DNA of 64,000 nt. It comes from Pseudooceanicola sp. GTDB lineage: Bacteria > Pseudomonadota > Alphaproteobacteria > Rhodobacterales > Rhodobacteraceae. Of the stretch, positions 1-7,739 are shown one piece after another. Where the stretch lies: NCBI RefSeq assembly GCF_029213205.1, contig NZ_JARGNH010000011.1, positions 1 to 64,000 on the forward strand. Direction: 5' to 3'. A program made the translations under genes and the position numbers. Each line of letters starts with the position of its first letter. Within the stretch, counting starts at the first letter, position 1. The notes beneath the pieces are model-generated. The model did not search any database. It was not told the origin of the DNA and saw only the letters and a list, made by a program, of their open reading frames with translations.

Positions 1-146
1 CCTTGGCGAGAAAATTCTACTTATGCAGCCCCCTACTTTCGGGGGGGATTACCCCCCCCGGGGCCTACATGACTTGGGGGCTCACGAAGAGTTTACAAGG
101 CCCTAATCGAGATTTTTTCGTTTTGTTCTTTTGGCTATAATGAAGC
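1..146. other. Noncoding left edge with G/C homopolymer hairpins
   Basis: No gene is visible. Positions 31-62 hold alternating C and G runs (five C, seven G, eight C, four G) that can fold as two mutually exclusive hairpins, one with loop TACTTTC and one with loop ATTA. They lie downstream of the minus-strand tRNA and could end its transcript, but no clear U-tract follows. Confidence 0.35.
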
Positions 147-220
147 TGGAGCGGGTGAAGGGAATCGAACCCTCGTATTCAGCTTGGGAAGCTGCTGCTC
201 TACCATTGAGCTACACCCGC
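147..220 (-). tRNA. tRNA-Gly, anticodon CCC
   Basis: Read on the minus strand the sequence folds as a full cloverleaf. The acceptor arm GCGGGTG pairs with CACCCGC, the anticodon loop is TTCCCAA (anticodon CCC, decoding GGG), and the T-loop GGTTCGATTCC is standard. The discriminator T and the CCA end are encoded in the DNA at 147-150. It lies 36 bases downstream of the 680-aa Fe-S/ASKHA gene on the same strand. Confidence 0.95.
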
Positions 221-231
221 CAGTGCCGCGT

Positions 232-260
232 GAGTTATGCCAAGGTGGTCAGCGGGTCAA
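232..260 (-). promoter_or_regulatory. Possible promoter of tRNA-Gly
   Basis: On the minus strand TTGACC (260-255) is a good -35 box and overlaps the last codons of the upstream gene. The best spaced -10 is TAACTC (237-232, 17-bp spacer); CATAAC lies closer, with a 15-bp spacer. The -10 match is weak, so this is tentative. Confidence 0.3.
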
Positions 261-2299
261 GCCTTTCTGCGCCGCCGCCGCCCACCGCGGCCGCCATCAC
301 CACCGGTGTTGAAGCTGACCTCGGGCAGGGGCACCACTGCGCGCAGATGCGCAAACGGGTCGCTGGCATGCGGGATCGCGTTGGCGGCGACGAAATGTTC
401 CTGGAAACGCGGCGCGATGGCGGTTTCGACCTTGGTGATCTGGCGCACCCCGGCCTCGACCCTGGCCCGCGCGGCGCGGCTGCAGAGCGCGATCCGGGCG
501 CCGGTTCCGGCGGCATTGCCCGCCGAGGTGACCCGGTCCAGCGCCACATCAGGGATCATCCCCAGCACCATCGCATGTTTGGGCGAGATATGGGCGCCAA
601 AGGCCCCGGCCAGCACCACCCGGTCGACGTGATCCACGCCGATTTCATCCATCAACAGCCGCGCCCCGGCATAAAGTGCCGATTTTGCCAGTTGAATGGC
701 GCGAATGTCACCCTGGGTCACCGATATGCGCGGCCCGCCCTCGGCGCTGGCGTCATAGAGCAGGTAGGAATGGGTGCGCCCCTCGGGTTCGCTCAACAAG
801 GTGCCGGTCTGGTCCGCCGAGCCGATCAGCCCGGAGGCATCGAGCAGGCCGGCAATGCGCATTTCGGCGACCGCCTCGATGATGCCCGATCCACAGATGC
901 CAGTGATGCCGCTGGCGGCGGTGGCGGCAGCAAAGCCGGGATCGTCGGACCACAGATCCGATCCGATCACCCGAAACCGCGGCACTTTCGTCACCGGGTC
1001 GATCTCCACCCGTTCGATGGCGCCGGGGGCGGCACGCTGACCGCTGGAAATCTGTGCGCCCTCAAAGGCCGGGCCGGTGGGCGAGGAGCAGGCCAGCACC
1101 TGGGTGGTGTTGCCGAGCAGCAATTCGGCATTGGTGCCGACATCGACGATCAGCACCAGATCCTCGGATTTCTCTGGCTCTTCCGACAGCGACACCGCGG
1201 CGGCATCCGCGCCGACATGACCGGCGATGCAGGGCAGGATATAGGTTTTGGCCCGGGGGTTGATCGCTGAAAGATCAAGTTCGGCCGCAGGCAGGGTGAG
1301 CGCCGATGAGGTGACCAGTGCAAACGGCGCCTGGCCCAGTTCGACCGGGTCAAAGCCGAGTAGCAGATGGTGCATCACCGGATTGCAGACCACCACGGTT
1401 TCGACGATCAGCCCGGGGTCAATCGCCGCGTCGCGGGCAATCTCGATCGCCAGGTCATTCAGCGCATCGCGCACCGCGTGGGTCATTTCGACATCGCCGC
1501 CGGGGTTCATCATCACATAGGAAACCCGGCTCATCAGATCCTCGCCAAAGCGGATCTGCGGGTTCATGATCCCGGCGGATCCCTTGACCTCGCCGGTGTC
1601 AAGATCGCACAGATGCGCGGCGATGGTGGTGGAGCCGAGGTCGATCGCCAGGCCGTAGAGGCCGGCCTCATGCAGCCCCGGCCAGATCTCCAGGATTTCC
1701 GCAGGCCCGCCGTTGTGATCGGCAAACAGCGCCACGGTGACGGCCCAGCCGCCTTTGCGCAGGACCGGTTGCAACCGGCGCAGCAGGCTGGGCCTCGCGC
1801 TGACCGCGCCAATCTCCCATTGCGCGCTCAGCGCGGTGCAAAGCCGTTCGAAATCGCCGGAGGGTTCGTGCATATCCGGCTCGGCCACCTCGACATAATA
1901 GAGCCTCGTGGCCGGATCCATGGTCATCGCCCTGACCGCCGCGTCCTTGCGCACCACCTGCCGGTGCACCTGACTTTCGGCAGGCACGTCGATCACCATG
2001 TCGCCCAGGATCTGCGCCTGACAGCCCAGGCGGCGGCCCGGTTTCAGCCCGCGTTTTTCGTGGTAGCGCGCCTCGACTGCGTTCCAGTCGCTGAGCGCGC
2101 CGGGCAGCACGGTGACCCCGTGCTTGGCAAATTCGCCAAAGGACGGGGACACCTGACATTTCGAGCAGATGCCGCGCCCGCCACAGACAGAGTCCAGATC
2201 GACGCCCAGCGCCCGCGCCGCCGCCAGCACATTGGTGCCAGCCGCGACCCGGCCGCGTTTGCCAGACGGGGTAAAGATGACGAGAGGATCCTGTGTCAT
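257..2299 (-). CDS. ASKHA-domain Fe-S protein, corrinoid-activation (RACo/RamA) type
   Basis: A 680-aa protein of the family that uses ATP to reduce inactive Co(II) corrinoid proteins back to Co(I) in methyltransferase systems. Residues 5-95 form a [2Fe-2S] ferredoxin domain with ligands C39, C45, C48 and C93. The rest is the DUF4445/ASKHA ATPase, with phosphate-binding loops such as AIDLGSTT (about residue 217) and IVDVGTNAE. The tail is Gly/Arg-rich (GRGGRRRRRKA). The ATG at 2299 has AAGG upstream. No corrinoid protein or corrinoid methyltransferase gene lies in the window, so the partner is unknown. The family call is firm; the substrate is inferred. Confidence 0.85.
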   Translation of the reverse strand: MTQDPLVIFTPSGKRGRVAAGTNVLAAARALGVDLDSVCGGRGICSKCQVSPSFGEFAKHGVTVLPGALSDWNAVEARYHEKRGLKPGRRLGCQAQILGDMVIDVPAESQVHRQVVRKDAAVRAMTMDPATRLYYVEVAEPDMHEPSGDFERLCTALSAQWEIGAVSARPSLLRRLQPVLRKGGWAVTVALFADHNGGPAEILEIWPGLHEAGLYGLAIDLGSTTIAAHLCDLDTGEVKGSAGIMNPQIRFGEDLMSRVSYVMMNPGGDVEMTHAVRDALNDLAIEIARDAAIDPGLIVETVVVCNPVMHHLLLGFDPVELGQAPFALVTSSALTLPAAELDLSAINPRAKTYILPCIAGHVGADAAAVSLSEEPEKSEDLVLIVDVGTNAELLLGNTTQVLACSSPTGPAFEGAQISSGQRAAPGAIERVEIDPVTKVPRFRVIGSDLWSDDPGFAAATAASGITGICGSGIIEAVAEMRIAGLLDASGLIGSADQTGTLLSEPEGRTHSYLLYDASAEGGPRISVTQGDIRAIQLAKSALYAGARLLMDEIGVDHVDRVVLAGAFGAHISPKHAMVLGMIPDVALDRVTSAGNAAGTGARIALCSRAARARVEAGVRQITKVETAIAPRFQEHFVAANAIPHASDPFAHLRAVVPLPEVSFNTGGDGGRGGRRRRRKA

Positions 2300-2379
2300 A
2301 TGCGCCTTGCCTGCCGGTTTGCGCAGACCTTAGTCCGCCGGCTGCGCGGACAAAAGCCATGATTGGCCAGGGCGGCGGA

Positions 2380-2982
2380 TCAGAACCGCATTACCATGCC
2401 GCTGTCGCCGGTTTCGATAGCGATCCGGCGGCCACGCTCGGTCAGCAGCGTCGGCAGTAGCGCGAATTGCACCTGCGCCGGGGCGATCTGCGCCTGCAGG
2501 ACCGGATCACAGAGCGCCTGCCAAAGCTGCGGATCCGGGCGGTTCGGATCGGCGGGGCCGGAGATTTCCCAGCAAGAATCACCCGCGCTGGTGACAGTGA
2601 CGGTGCCGCCCTGAGGCATTGCGCTTTCAAAACATTGCAGGGCCAGAAACACTTCTCGTACCTGGCAGCGCGGGCACTCACCCTCTGGCGCCCAGTGAAA
2701 CTGCACCCGGTTGCCGACGCTGATATCGCTGAGGATGCTGTGCACTTCAGAAGGGCCGATGCTTTGCTCGGGGCTGGCCAGGCCAAAGGCGACGCGCAGG
2801 AATCGGATGCGCGCATTGGCATTTTCCACCGATTCCGAGATCAACGCCATCTCGGGCGAGATCGGTTTGCCCGCCAGCGACAGCAGTTCAAGCCCGTTGC
2901 AAATGGCGCCGATCGGCGAAATCAGATCGTGACAGATACGTGACCCTATGAGCGCGGCGAGATTATGATTAGACTGCCACAT
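2380..2982 (-). CDS. chpT: Histidine phosphotransferase ChpT
   Basis: A 200-aa homodimeric phosphotransferase. In alphaproteobacteria ChpT passes phosphate from the hybrid kinase CckA to CtrA and CpdR, controlling cell cycle, motility or gene-transfer-agent production. The N-terminal helix carries the phospho-accepting His in SRICHDLISPIGA (H18), followed by a degenerate GHKL-like domain, as expected for the family. AAAGGG precedes the ATG. It diverges from the DUF3553 gene across only 38 bp. No CtrA-type TTAA-N7-TTAA site is visible in that gap. Confidence 0.85.
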   Translation of the reverse strand: MWQSNHNLAALIGSRICHDLISPIGAICNGLELLSLAGKPISPEMALISESVENANARIRFLRVAFGLASPEQSIGPSEVHSILSDISVGNRVQFHWAPEGECPRCQVREVFLALQCFESAMPQGGTVTVTSAGDSCWEISGPADPNRPDPQLWQALCDPVLQAQIAPAQVQFALLPTLLTERGRRIAIETGDSGMVMRF

Positions 2983-3020
2983 GAAAACCCTTTCGCATCC
3001 TGTCCTGGACCGTCGCCGAC

Positions 3021-3203
3021 ATGAATGACCTCAACGCGTTACTTGAACCTGGCATGCGGGTTATCCATCCTGGTCAGCCAGATTGGGGGACTGGGCAGGT
3101 GCAATCAAACATCGGGACCAAGATCACTGTCAACTTTCCCGAGGCGGGCAAGGTCGTGATCGACAGCACCCGCATCGCGCTTCTCCCGGTATTTGAACCA
3201 TGA
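3021..3203 (+). CDS. DUF3553 domain protein
   Basis: A 60-aa protein that is almost entirely one small DUF3553 domain. The pattern GMRVIHPGQPDWGTGQVQS followed by ITVNFPEAGKVVID resembles the SH3-like barrel found at helicase C-termini. The function of free-standing copies is unknown. It diverges from chpT and precedes olsB by about 100 bases. The short length and family match make this a real small gene rather than a chance frame. Confidence 0.75.
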   Translation: MNDLNALLEPGMRVIHPGQPDWGTGQVQSNIGTKITVNFPEAGKVVIDSTRIALLPVFEP

Positions 3204-3227
3204 ACATGGTTTCCAAGGGGTTAATTG

Positions 3228-3245
3228 GCACCGGCGCTCCGGTGC
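3228..3245 (+). terminator. Hairpin between the DUF3553 gene and olsB
   Basis: GCACCGG and CCGGTGC flank the loop CGCT, a 7-bp perfect stem. Only a weak pyrimidine tail (TTCCGTCC) follows, so it may be an mRNA processing or stability structure rather than a terminator. Confidence 0.3.
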
Positions 3246-3305
3246 TTCCGTCCAACATTGCAGCGGGGATTGCACCACCCCTGCGGCTTGCCTAAAAGCG
3301 CGGTA

Positions 3306-4127
3306 ATGTCCCAAGGCCAAGAACCCTCGCCCCCTGCACAGAAACCGGCGCCAAGGGCGCCCGCGTATTCCGTGCGCATTGCGCAAACCGCCGAGGAGGT
3401 CGAGGCCGCGCAGCGGGTGCGCTATCGGGTCTTTGTCGAGGAACTGGGCAGTGACGGCCCGTTGGTCGATCACCAGGCGCGGTTGGAACGTGACGAATTC
3501 GACGCCTATTTCGACCACCTCCTGCTCTATGACGACGCCCGCGACGATCCCGATCCGCGCGACCGGGTGGTCGGCGTCTATCGGGTGCTGCCCTCGGACC
3601 GGGCCGATCGGATCGGGCGGTTCTATTCGGAAGCCGAATATGACCTCACGGCCCTGCGCAACACCGGGCGCAAGCTGCTGGAGCTCGGACGCTCTTGCCT
3701 GCTGCCGGATTATCGTGGCGGCATCGCCATGTGGCATCTGTGGAACGCGCTGGCGACCTATGTTTCGGACAATGATATCGAGGTGCTGTTCGGCGTGGCC
3801 TCGTTCCATGGCACCGATGTTCAGGCGCTGGCCGAGCCGCTGGCGCTGTTGCATCATCGCCATCTGGCGCCGGAGGACCTGCGCGCCCGGGCCCAACCCG
3901 AACATTTCCAGTCGATGAATCTGATGCCCGACGACCAGATCGATCGGCGCCGGGCGATGCGGCTGGTGCCGTCACTGATCAAGGCCTACCTGCGGATGGG
4001 CGGTTTCGTCGGCGAGGGCGCCTTTGTCGATTACGCCTTCAACACCGTCGATGTCTGCCTGATCCTCGACACCGCGCAGATGAATCAGCGCCAAAGCACC
4101 GTCTACACCCGCGAGAGGTCGCGGTGA
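3306..4127 (+). CDS. olsB: Ornithine-acyl-ACP acyltransferase OlsB
   Basis: A 273-aa GNAT-fold enzyme that transfers a 3-hydroxyacyl chain from ACP to ornithine, giving lyso-ornithine lipid. Family motifs include RYRVFVEELG near the N-terminus and the conserved block ELGRSCLLPDYRGGIAMWHL, then LFGVASFHGTD. An in-frame ATG at 3225 would add 27 poorly conserved residues, so the start at 3306 (MSQGQEPS) is preferred. Its stop overlaps the GTG start of olsA, so the two steps of ornithine lipid synthesis are co-translated. These phosphorus-free lipids are typical of the group and are often made under phosphate stress. Confidence 0.85.
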   Translation: MSQGQEPSPPAQKPAPRAPAYSVRIAQTAEEVEAAQRVRYRVFVEELGSDGPLVDHQARLERDEFDAYFDHLLLYDDARDDPDPRDRVVGVYRVLPSDRADRIGRFYSEAEYDLTALRNTGRKLLELGRSCLLPDYRGGIAMWHLWNALATYVSDNDIEVLFGVASFHGTDVQALAEPLALLHHRHLAPEDLRARAQPEHFQSMNLMPDDQIDRRRAMRLVPSLIKAYLRMGGFVGEGAFVDYAFNTVDVCLILDTAQMNQRQSTVYTRERSR

Positions 4128-4960
4128 GTCAGGTCTGGATGCCGGAGCAGGAATTCCCGGATCCGGCGCCGCCCGGTCTGGCCGGGTGGCTGCGGCTGGT
4201 GCTGCGGCTGATCCCGCTTCTGGTGTTGAACTTTGGCGGGCTGATCGTGCTGCTGCTGCTGCGGCTGCTGGAACGGCCGCTCTGCGGTCAGCACCGGCCG
4301 GTGACCGGGCGCCAGGTGCAACTCGTGTGTCTCCTCAGCCTGCGGATCCTCGGGCTGCGGCTGTCGACCAGGGGGCGGCCGATGCGCGAGGGCGGGGCGG
4401 TTGTGGCCAATCATTCCTCATGGCTGGACATCTATGTGCTGAACGCCGCCCAGCGGGTCTATTTTGTCGCCAAATCCGAGGTCGCGAGCTGGGCTGGAAT
4501 CGGCTGGCTGGCGCGGTCGACCGGCACCGTGTTCATCCGCCGTGACCGCCGCGAGGCGCGCGCGCAAACCAAGCTGTTTCGCGACCGGATGGGGCTGGGT
4601 CACAAATTGCTGTTTTTTCCCGAAGGCACCTCGACCGACAACATGCGGGTTCTGCCTTTTAAATCAACGCTTTTTGATGCGTTCTTTGACCCGGAACTGC
4701 GCCCGAAACTGCATATTCAGCCGATCACCGTGATCTATCATGCGCCTTACGGCGCCGATCCGCGATTCTATGGCTGGTTCGGGGAAATGGGGTTTGGCGG
4801 CCATGTCATCCAGATTCTGAGCGCCCGGCGTGGCGGCTCGGTCGAGGTGATCTGGCATCCGGCGCTGGCCGCTGCCGACCTGGCAGATCGCAAGCAGATG
4901 GCCGCCGCGGCCGAGGCGGCGGTGCGCGGCGCGATGCCGCCGGAACGTCAGATCAGCTGA
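4124..4960 (+). CDS. olsA: Lyso-ornithine lipid O-acyltransferase OlsA (PlsC family)
   Basis: A 278-aa membrane-bound 1-acylglycerol-3-phosphate-type acyltransferase. An N-terminal hydrophobic helix (about residues 18-50) precedes the catalytic HX4D motif in NHSSWLD and the second motif FPEGTSTD. Pairing with olsB supports acylation of lyso-ornithine lipid to ornithine lipid; a general PlsC role cannot be excluded. The start is a GTG inside the GTGA overlap with olsB. Its 3' end overlaps the convergent thiE gene by 8 bases, leaving no room for a separate terminator. Confidence 0.8.
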   Translation: MSQVWMPEQEFPDPAPPGLAGWLRLVLRLIPLLVLNFGGLIVLLLLRLLERPLCGQHRPVTGRQVQLVCLLSLRILGLRLSTRGRPMREGGAVVANHSSWLDIYVLNAAQRVYFVAKSEVASWAGIGWLARSTGTVFIRRDRREARAQTKLFRDRMGLGHKLLFFPEGTSTDNMRVLPFKSTLFDAFFDPELRPKLHIQPITVIYHAPYGADPRFYGWFGEMGFGGHVIQILSARRGGSVEVIWHPALAAADLADRKQMAAAAEAAVRGAMPPERQIS

Positions 4961-5585
4961 GTGGTGCCAGCAGCGTCTTGAGGGCGCTCTGCGGGTCTTC
5001 GGCGGTCCAGATTTCGTCGCCGATGCCAAAGAAATCGGTGAGCGGCGCCAGCCGGGCAATCGCCGCCAGGTCGAGCCCGCCTTCGGCGACCACCGGCAGT
5101 TCGATCATCTCGGACCACCAGGAAAACAACTCGTCCTCAGCCGCCTCGGCGTTGCCCAATGCCCCCGCCGTGACCGGGCCAAAGGCGATGTAATCGGCAC
5201 CGGCTTCGCCGGCTGACATGCCATCATGGCGCGAGGTGGAGCAGAAACTTCCGACGATGGCATCCGGCCCCAGCGCCTTGCGCGCCTTGCGCACATTGCG
5301 GGTGCCATCGCACAGATGCACCCCGTCGAGCCCCAGCCGTTCGGCCAGCACGAAGTGGTTGTTGATCACCAGTGCCACGTCACGGGCATGGGTGATTTCG
5401 CGCAAGGCATCCGCGGCGCGGTTGATCCGGTCTTCGTCATGACTGGCCAGGGCCAGGCGGACGCAGGCGATTTCCGTAGAATCGAGAATCGCGGCAAGCT
5501 GATCGGGAAAGGCCGAGAGATCGAATTCGGCCGGGGTGATCAGATAGAGTTGCGGGGTCTCGGCATCGGTATTTGCATCGGACAT
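4953..5585 (-). CDS. thiE: Thiamine phosphate synthase family protein
   Basis: A 210-aa TIM-barrel protein of the ThiE/TenI family. ThiE condenses HMP-pyrophosphate with the thiazole phosphate to give thiamine phosphate. Recognisable elements are YLITP near residue 14, the LGLDGVHLCDG segment, the GSFCSTSRHDGMSAGEAGAD block, and IAFGPVTA before the C-terminal Gly-rich phosphate loop. Several ThiE residues differ from the E. coli pattern, so a TenI-like role is possible. There is no thiamine operon around it and no TPP riboswitch fold was recognised upstream. It ends inside convergent olsA. Confidence 0.72.
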   Translation of the reverse strand: MSDANTDAETPQLYLITPAEFDLSAFPDQLAAILDSTEIACVRLALASHDEDRINRAADALREITHARDVALVINNHFVLAERLGLDGVHLCDGTRNVRKARKALGPDAIVGSFCSTSRHDGMSAGEAGADYIAFGPVTAGALGNAEAAEDELFSWWSEMIELPVVAEGGLDLAAIARLAPLTDFFGIGDEIWTAEDPQSALKTLLAPLS

Positions 5586-5670
5586 GGCGACTGTTTCCTT
5601 GGGATTGCGACGTCTTAGCGTGGAAGTGGCGGGCGGAAAAGGCCAAAGGCCTGGGCCTTGGCTGGCGTCA

Positions 5671-5755
5671 GCCCCGGGGGCTGTCTGCCCCCACCGGCGC
5701 GGCAGGCCGCGCCGCCCCCGAGGATACTTTTGACCAGAGGAAGCCCGGGCCGCCG
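5671..5755. repeat. Dispersed intergenic repeat, copy 1
   Basis: The gap between thiE and the methyltransferase gene holds GC-rich inverted segments (CCCCGGGGGC, GGGGGC complements) followed by CCCCCGAGGATACTTTTGAC and CAGAGGAAGCCCGGGC. The same layout, a C/G-rich palindrome then an AT core and AAGCC(C)GGG, recurs at 22149-22188 and 43300-43371. This copy is the most divergent of the three. Confidence 0.5.
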
Positions 5756-5815
5756 GCGTCTTGCCCCCGGGGCCGCGCGTGATATGAGGCGGGAGGATTT
5801 TGCGAAAGGGGTGTC

Positions 5816-6550
5816 ATGGCTCAGCCGGTGTTCGTTCTGGTGCGTCCGCAGATGGGGGAAAACATCGGCGGTGCGGCGCGGGCGATGTGGAATTTTGGCC
5901 TCGACCGGATGCGGATCGTCGATCCGCGCGACGGCTGGCCGAACCAGAAGGCGATCGCCATGGCCTCGGGCGCCGGGCGGTTGCTGGATGAGGCCGGGTT
6001 GAGCGCCACCACCGAGGCGGCGATTGCCGATTGTTCCTATGTGCTGGCGACCACGGCGCGGGCGCGCGGGCTGAGCAAGCCGGTGCTGACGCCCGAGGCG
6101 GCGATGGCAGAGACGCGGGCGCGGATCAGCGCCGGGGAAAAGGTGGCGGTGCTGTTCGGACCGGAGCGGGCCGGGCTGGAGAATGACGACATTGCCCGGG
6201 CCAGCGCCATCATCAATGTGCCGGTGAACCCGGAGTTTGCCTCGCTCAACCTGGCGCAATGCGTGTTGCTGACCGCCTATGAATGGCGCCGTCAGGGGGT
6301 TGACGTGCCGGGCCAGCGGTTTGAGCTGGCTGGCGCCGAGTGGGCCAGCGCCCATGAGGTCGAGGTGCTGGCGACGCATTACGAGGACCGGCTGACGACG
6401 GCGGGGTTCTTTTTCCCCGAGACCAAGGCCGAGACCATGAAGCTGACCCTGCGCAACCTCTGGTCCCGGATGCCGCTGACCCGGTCGGATGTGCAGATAT
6501 TGCATGGCATCATGCGGCAGATGGTGCGCTGGAAAGAGCGCGGCAAGTGA
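5816..6550 (+). CDS. TrmJ/SpoU-family RNA methyltransferase
   Basis: A 244-aa SPOUT methyltransferase. The trefoil-knot SAM-binding motifs are present: FVLVRPQMGENIGGAARAM at the N-terminus, LFGPERAGLENDDIA in the middle, and VPVNPEFASLNLAQCVLL. The motif set is that of TrmJ, which 2'-O-methylates position 32 of tRNA; a specificity for rRNA cannot be excluded. Its TGA stop sits in the loop of an 8-bp hairpin (6540-6559). It starts a run with ctaA and the M32 peptidase. Confidence 0.82.
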   Translation: MAQPVFVLVRPQMGENIGGAARAMWNFGLDRMRIVDPRDGWPNQKAIAMASGAGRLLDEAGLSATTEAAIADCSYVLATTARARGLSKPVLTPEAAMAETRARISAGEKVAVLFGPERAGLENDDIARASAIINVPVNPEFASLNLAQCVLLTAYEWRRQGVDVPGQRFELAGAEWASAHEVEVLATHYEDRLTTAGFFFPETKAETMKLTLRNLWSRMPLTRSDVQILHGIMRQMVRWKERGK

Positions 6551-6559
6551 CCTTGCCGC
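6540..6559 (+). promoter_or_regulatory. Hairpin enclosing the methyltransferase stop codon
   Basis: GCGGCAAG (6540-6547) and CTTGCCGC (6552-6559) form a perfect 8-bp stem whose loop TGAC contains the TGA stop. There is no U-tract. It lies 43 bases before ctaA and may affect mRNA processing or coupling. Confidence 0.35.
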
Positions 6560-6601
6560 CCCGCTGCCGCCGCCTTAGGTTCCCGGCAACAGGAGGCCGA
6601 G

Positions 6602-7738
6602 ATGAGTGACAAGCGTTCGATTTTCGAAGAGGTCGGGGAGGTCCGCAAACCGCAGGCCCAGACCGGGGTCATCGACCGCGCCCGGCGTGGATCGCGCGGG
6701 CTGCTGCGCGGCTGGCTGATCCTGCTGTTTGCGCTGGTGGTGGCGATGATCGCCGTCGGCGGGCTGACCCGGCTGACCGACAGCGGGCTGTCGATCACCG
6801 AATGGCGCCCGCTCACCGGGGCGATGCCGCCGCTGTCGGAGGCGGCGTGGCAGGCGGAATTCGAGAAATACCGCCAGATCCCGGAATTCCAGCTGCAAAA
6901 CGCCTGGATGACCCTGGCCGATTTCAAGGCGATCTATTGGTGGGAATGGGGGCACCGGCAATTGGGCCGGGTGATAGGCCTGGTCTGGGCGCTGGGGTTC
7001 TTTGGCCTCTGGGCCGCCAGGCGAATCCCGACCGGGTGGCATTCGCGGCTGCTGTTGATCGGCGGGCTTGGCGGGCTGCAGGGCGCGGTCGGCTGGTGGA
7101 TGGTGTCCTCGGGGCTGGATGGCTCGATGCTCGACGTCGCCTCCTACCGGTTGGCGGTGCATCTGGGGCTGGCTTTCATAATCCTTGGGTTCATCACCTG
7201 GTTCGTGCTGCAGCTGGGCCGTGAGGAGCGTGACCTGATGCAGGCCCGCCGCCTGCGCGAGACGCGGGTGTTTGGGGTCGCCACCGGCTGGATGCACTTT
7301 GCCTTTCTGCAAATTCTGCTCGGGGCGCTGGTGGCGGGGATCGATGCGGGCCGGTCCTTCAGCGATTGGCCGACGATCGGTGGCGGCTGGCTGCCGCCCG
7401 ATCCCTGGCTGCTGGAACCGGCCTGGCGGAACCTGCTGGAAAACCCCGGCCTGGTGCAATTCATCCACCGGATGTCGGGCTATGCGCTGTTCCTCTATGC
7501 AATCTTTGCGCTGCTGCGGTCCCGCCGCTCGGTGCATCGCAGCACCAGGGCGGCGTTCACCCTGGCCTTTATCGGGCTGAGCGCGCAGGTGGTTCTGGGC
7601 ATCTATACGGTTGTCACCGGCGCGCCCTGGCAGGTTGCCATCGTGCATCAGCTGCTGGCGGTGCTGACCTGGGTGCTGATCCTGCGCGCCCGGTTTTACG
7701 CGGCCTATCCGGTCGTCACTTCGATTCGAGGGACCTGA
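6602..7738 (+). CDS. ctaA: Heme A synthase (COX15/CtaA)
   Basis: A 378-aa inner-membrane enzyme that oxidises the C8 methyl of heme O to give heme A for aa3-type cytochrome oxidases. The sequence has about eight transmembrane helices in two related halves. Family signatures include GGLTRLTDSGLSITEWRPLTG in the first half and EWGHRQLGRVIG with a conserved heme-ligand His; QFIHRMSGY and IVHQLLAV carry the second-half histidines. An optimal AGGAGG site sits 8 bases before the ATG. The length and the TGALPPL-like segment place it in the longer alphaproteobacterial/mitochondrial class. Confidence 0.92.
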   Translation: MSDKRSIFEEVGEVRKPQAQTGVIDRARRGSRGLLRGWLILLFALVVAMIAVGGLTRLTDSGLSITEWRPLTGAMPPLSEAAWQAEFEKYRQIPEFQLQNAWMTLADFKAIYWWEWGHRQLGRVIGLVWALGFFGLWAARRIPTGWHSRLLLIGGLGGLQGAVGWWMVSSGLDGSMLDVASYRLAVHLGLAFIILGFITWFVLQLGREERDLMQARRLRETRVFGVATGWMHFAFLQILLGALVAGIDAGRSFSDWPTIGGGWLPPDPWLLEPAWRNLLENPGLVQFIHRMSGYALFLYAIFALLRSRRSVHRSTRAAFTLAFIGLSAQVVLGIYTVVTGAPWQVAIVHQLLAVLTWVLILRARFYAAYPVVTSIRGT

Positions 7739-7739
7739 G

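Noticed and set aside
136..141. TATAAT on the plus strand beside the tRNA
   Set aside because: No properly spaced -35 box and no plus-strand gene downstream; the tRNA and the next gene are on the minus strand.
131..1270. Long plus-strand frame beginning with a sequence like RVKGIEPSYSAWEAAALPLSYTR
   Set aside because: It is the antisense reading of the tRNA-Gly gene joined to the shadow of the Fe-S/ASKHA gene, a known source of false proteins.
4953..5815. TPP riboswitch upstream of thiE
   Set aside because: The 230-base leader region lacks the conserved CTGAGA and thi-box pattern; it contains the dispersed repeat instead.
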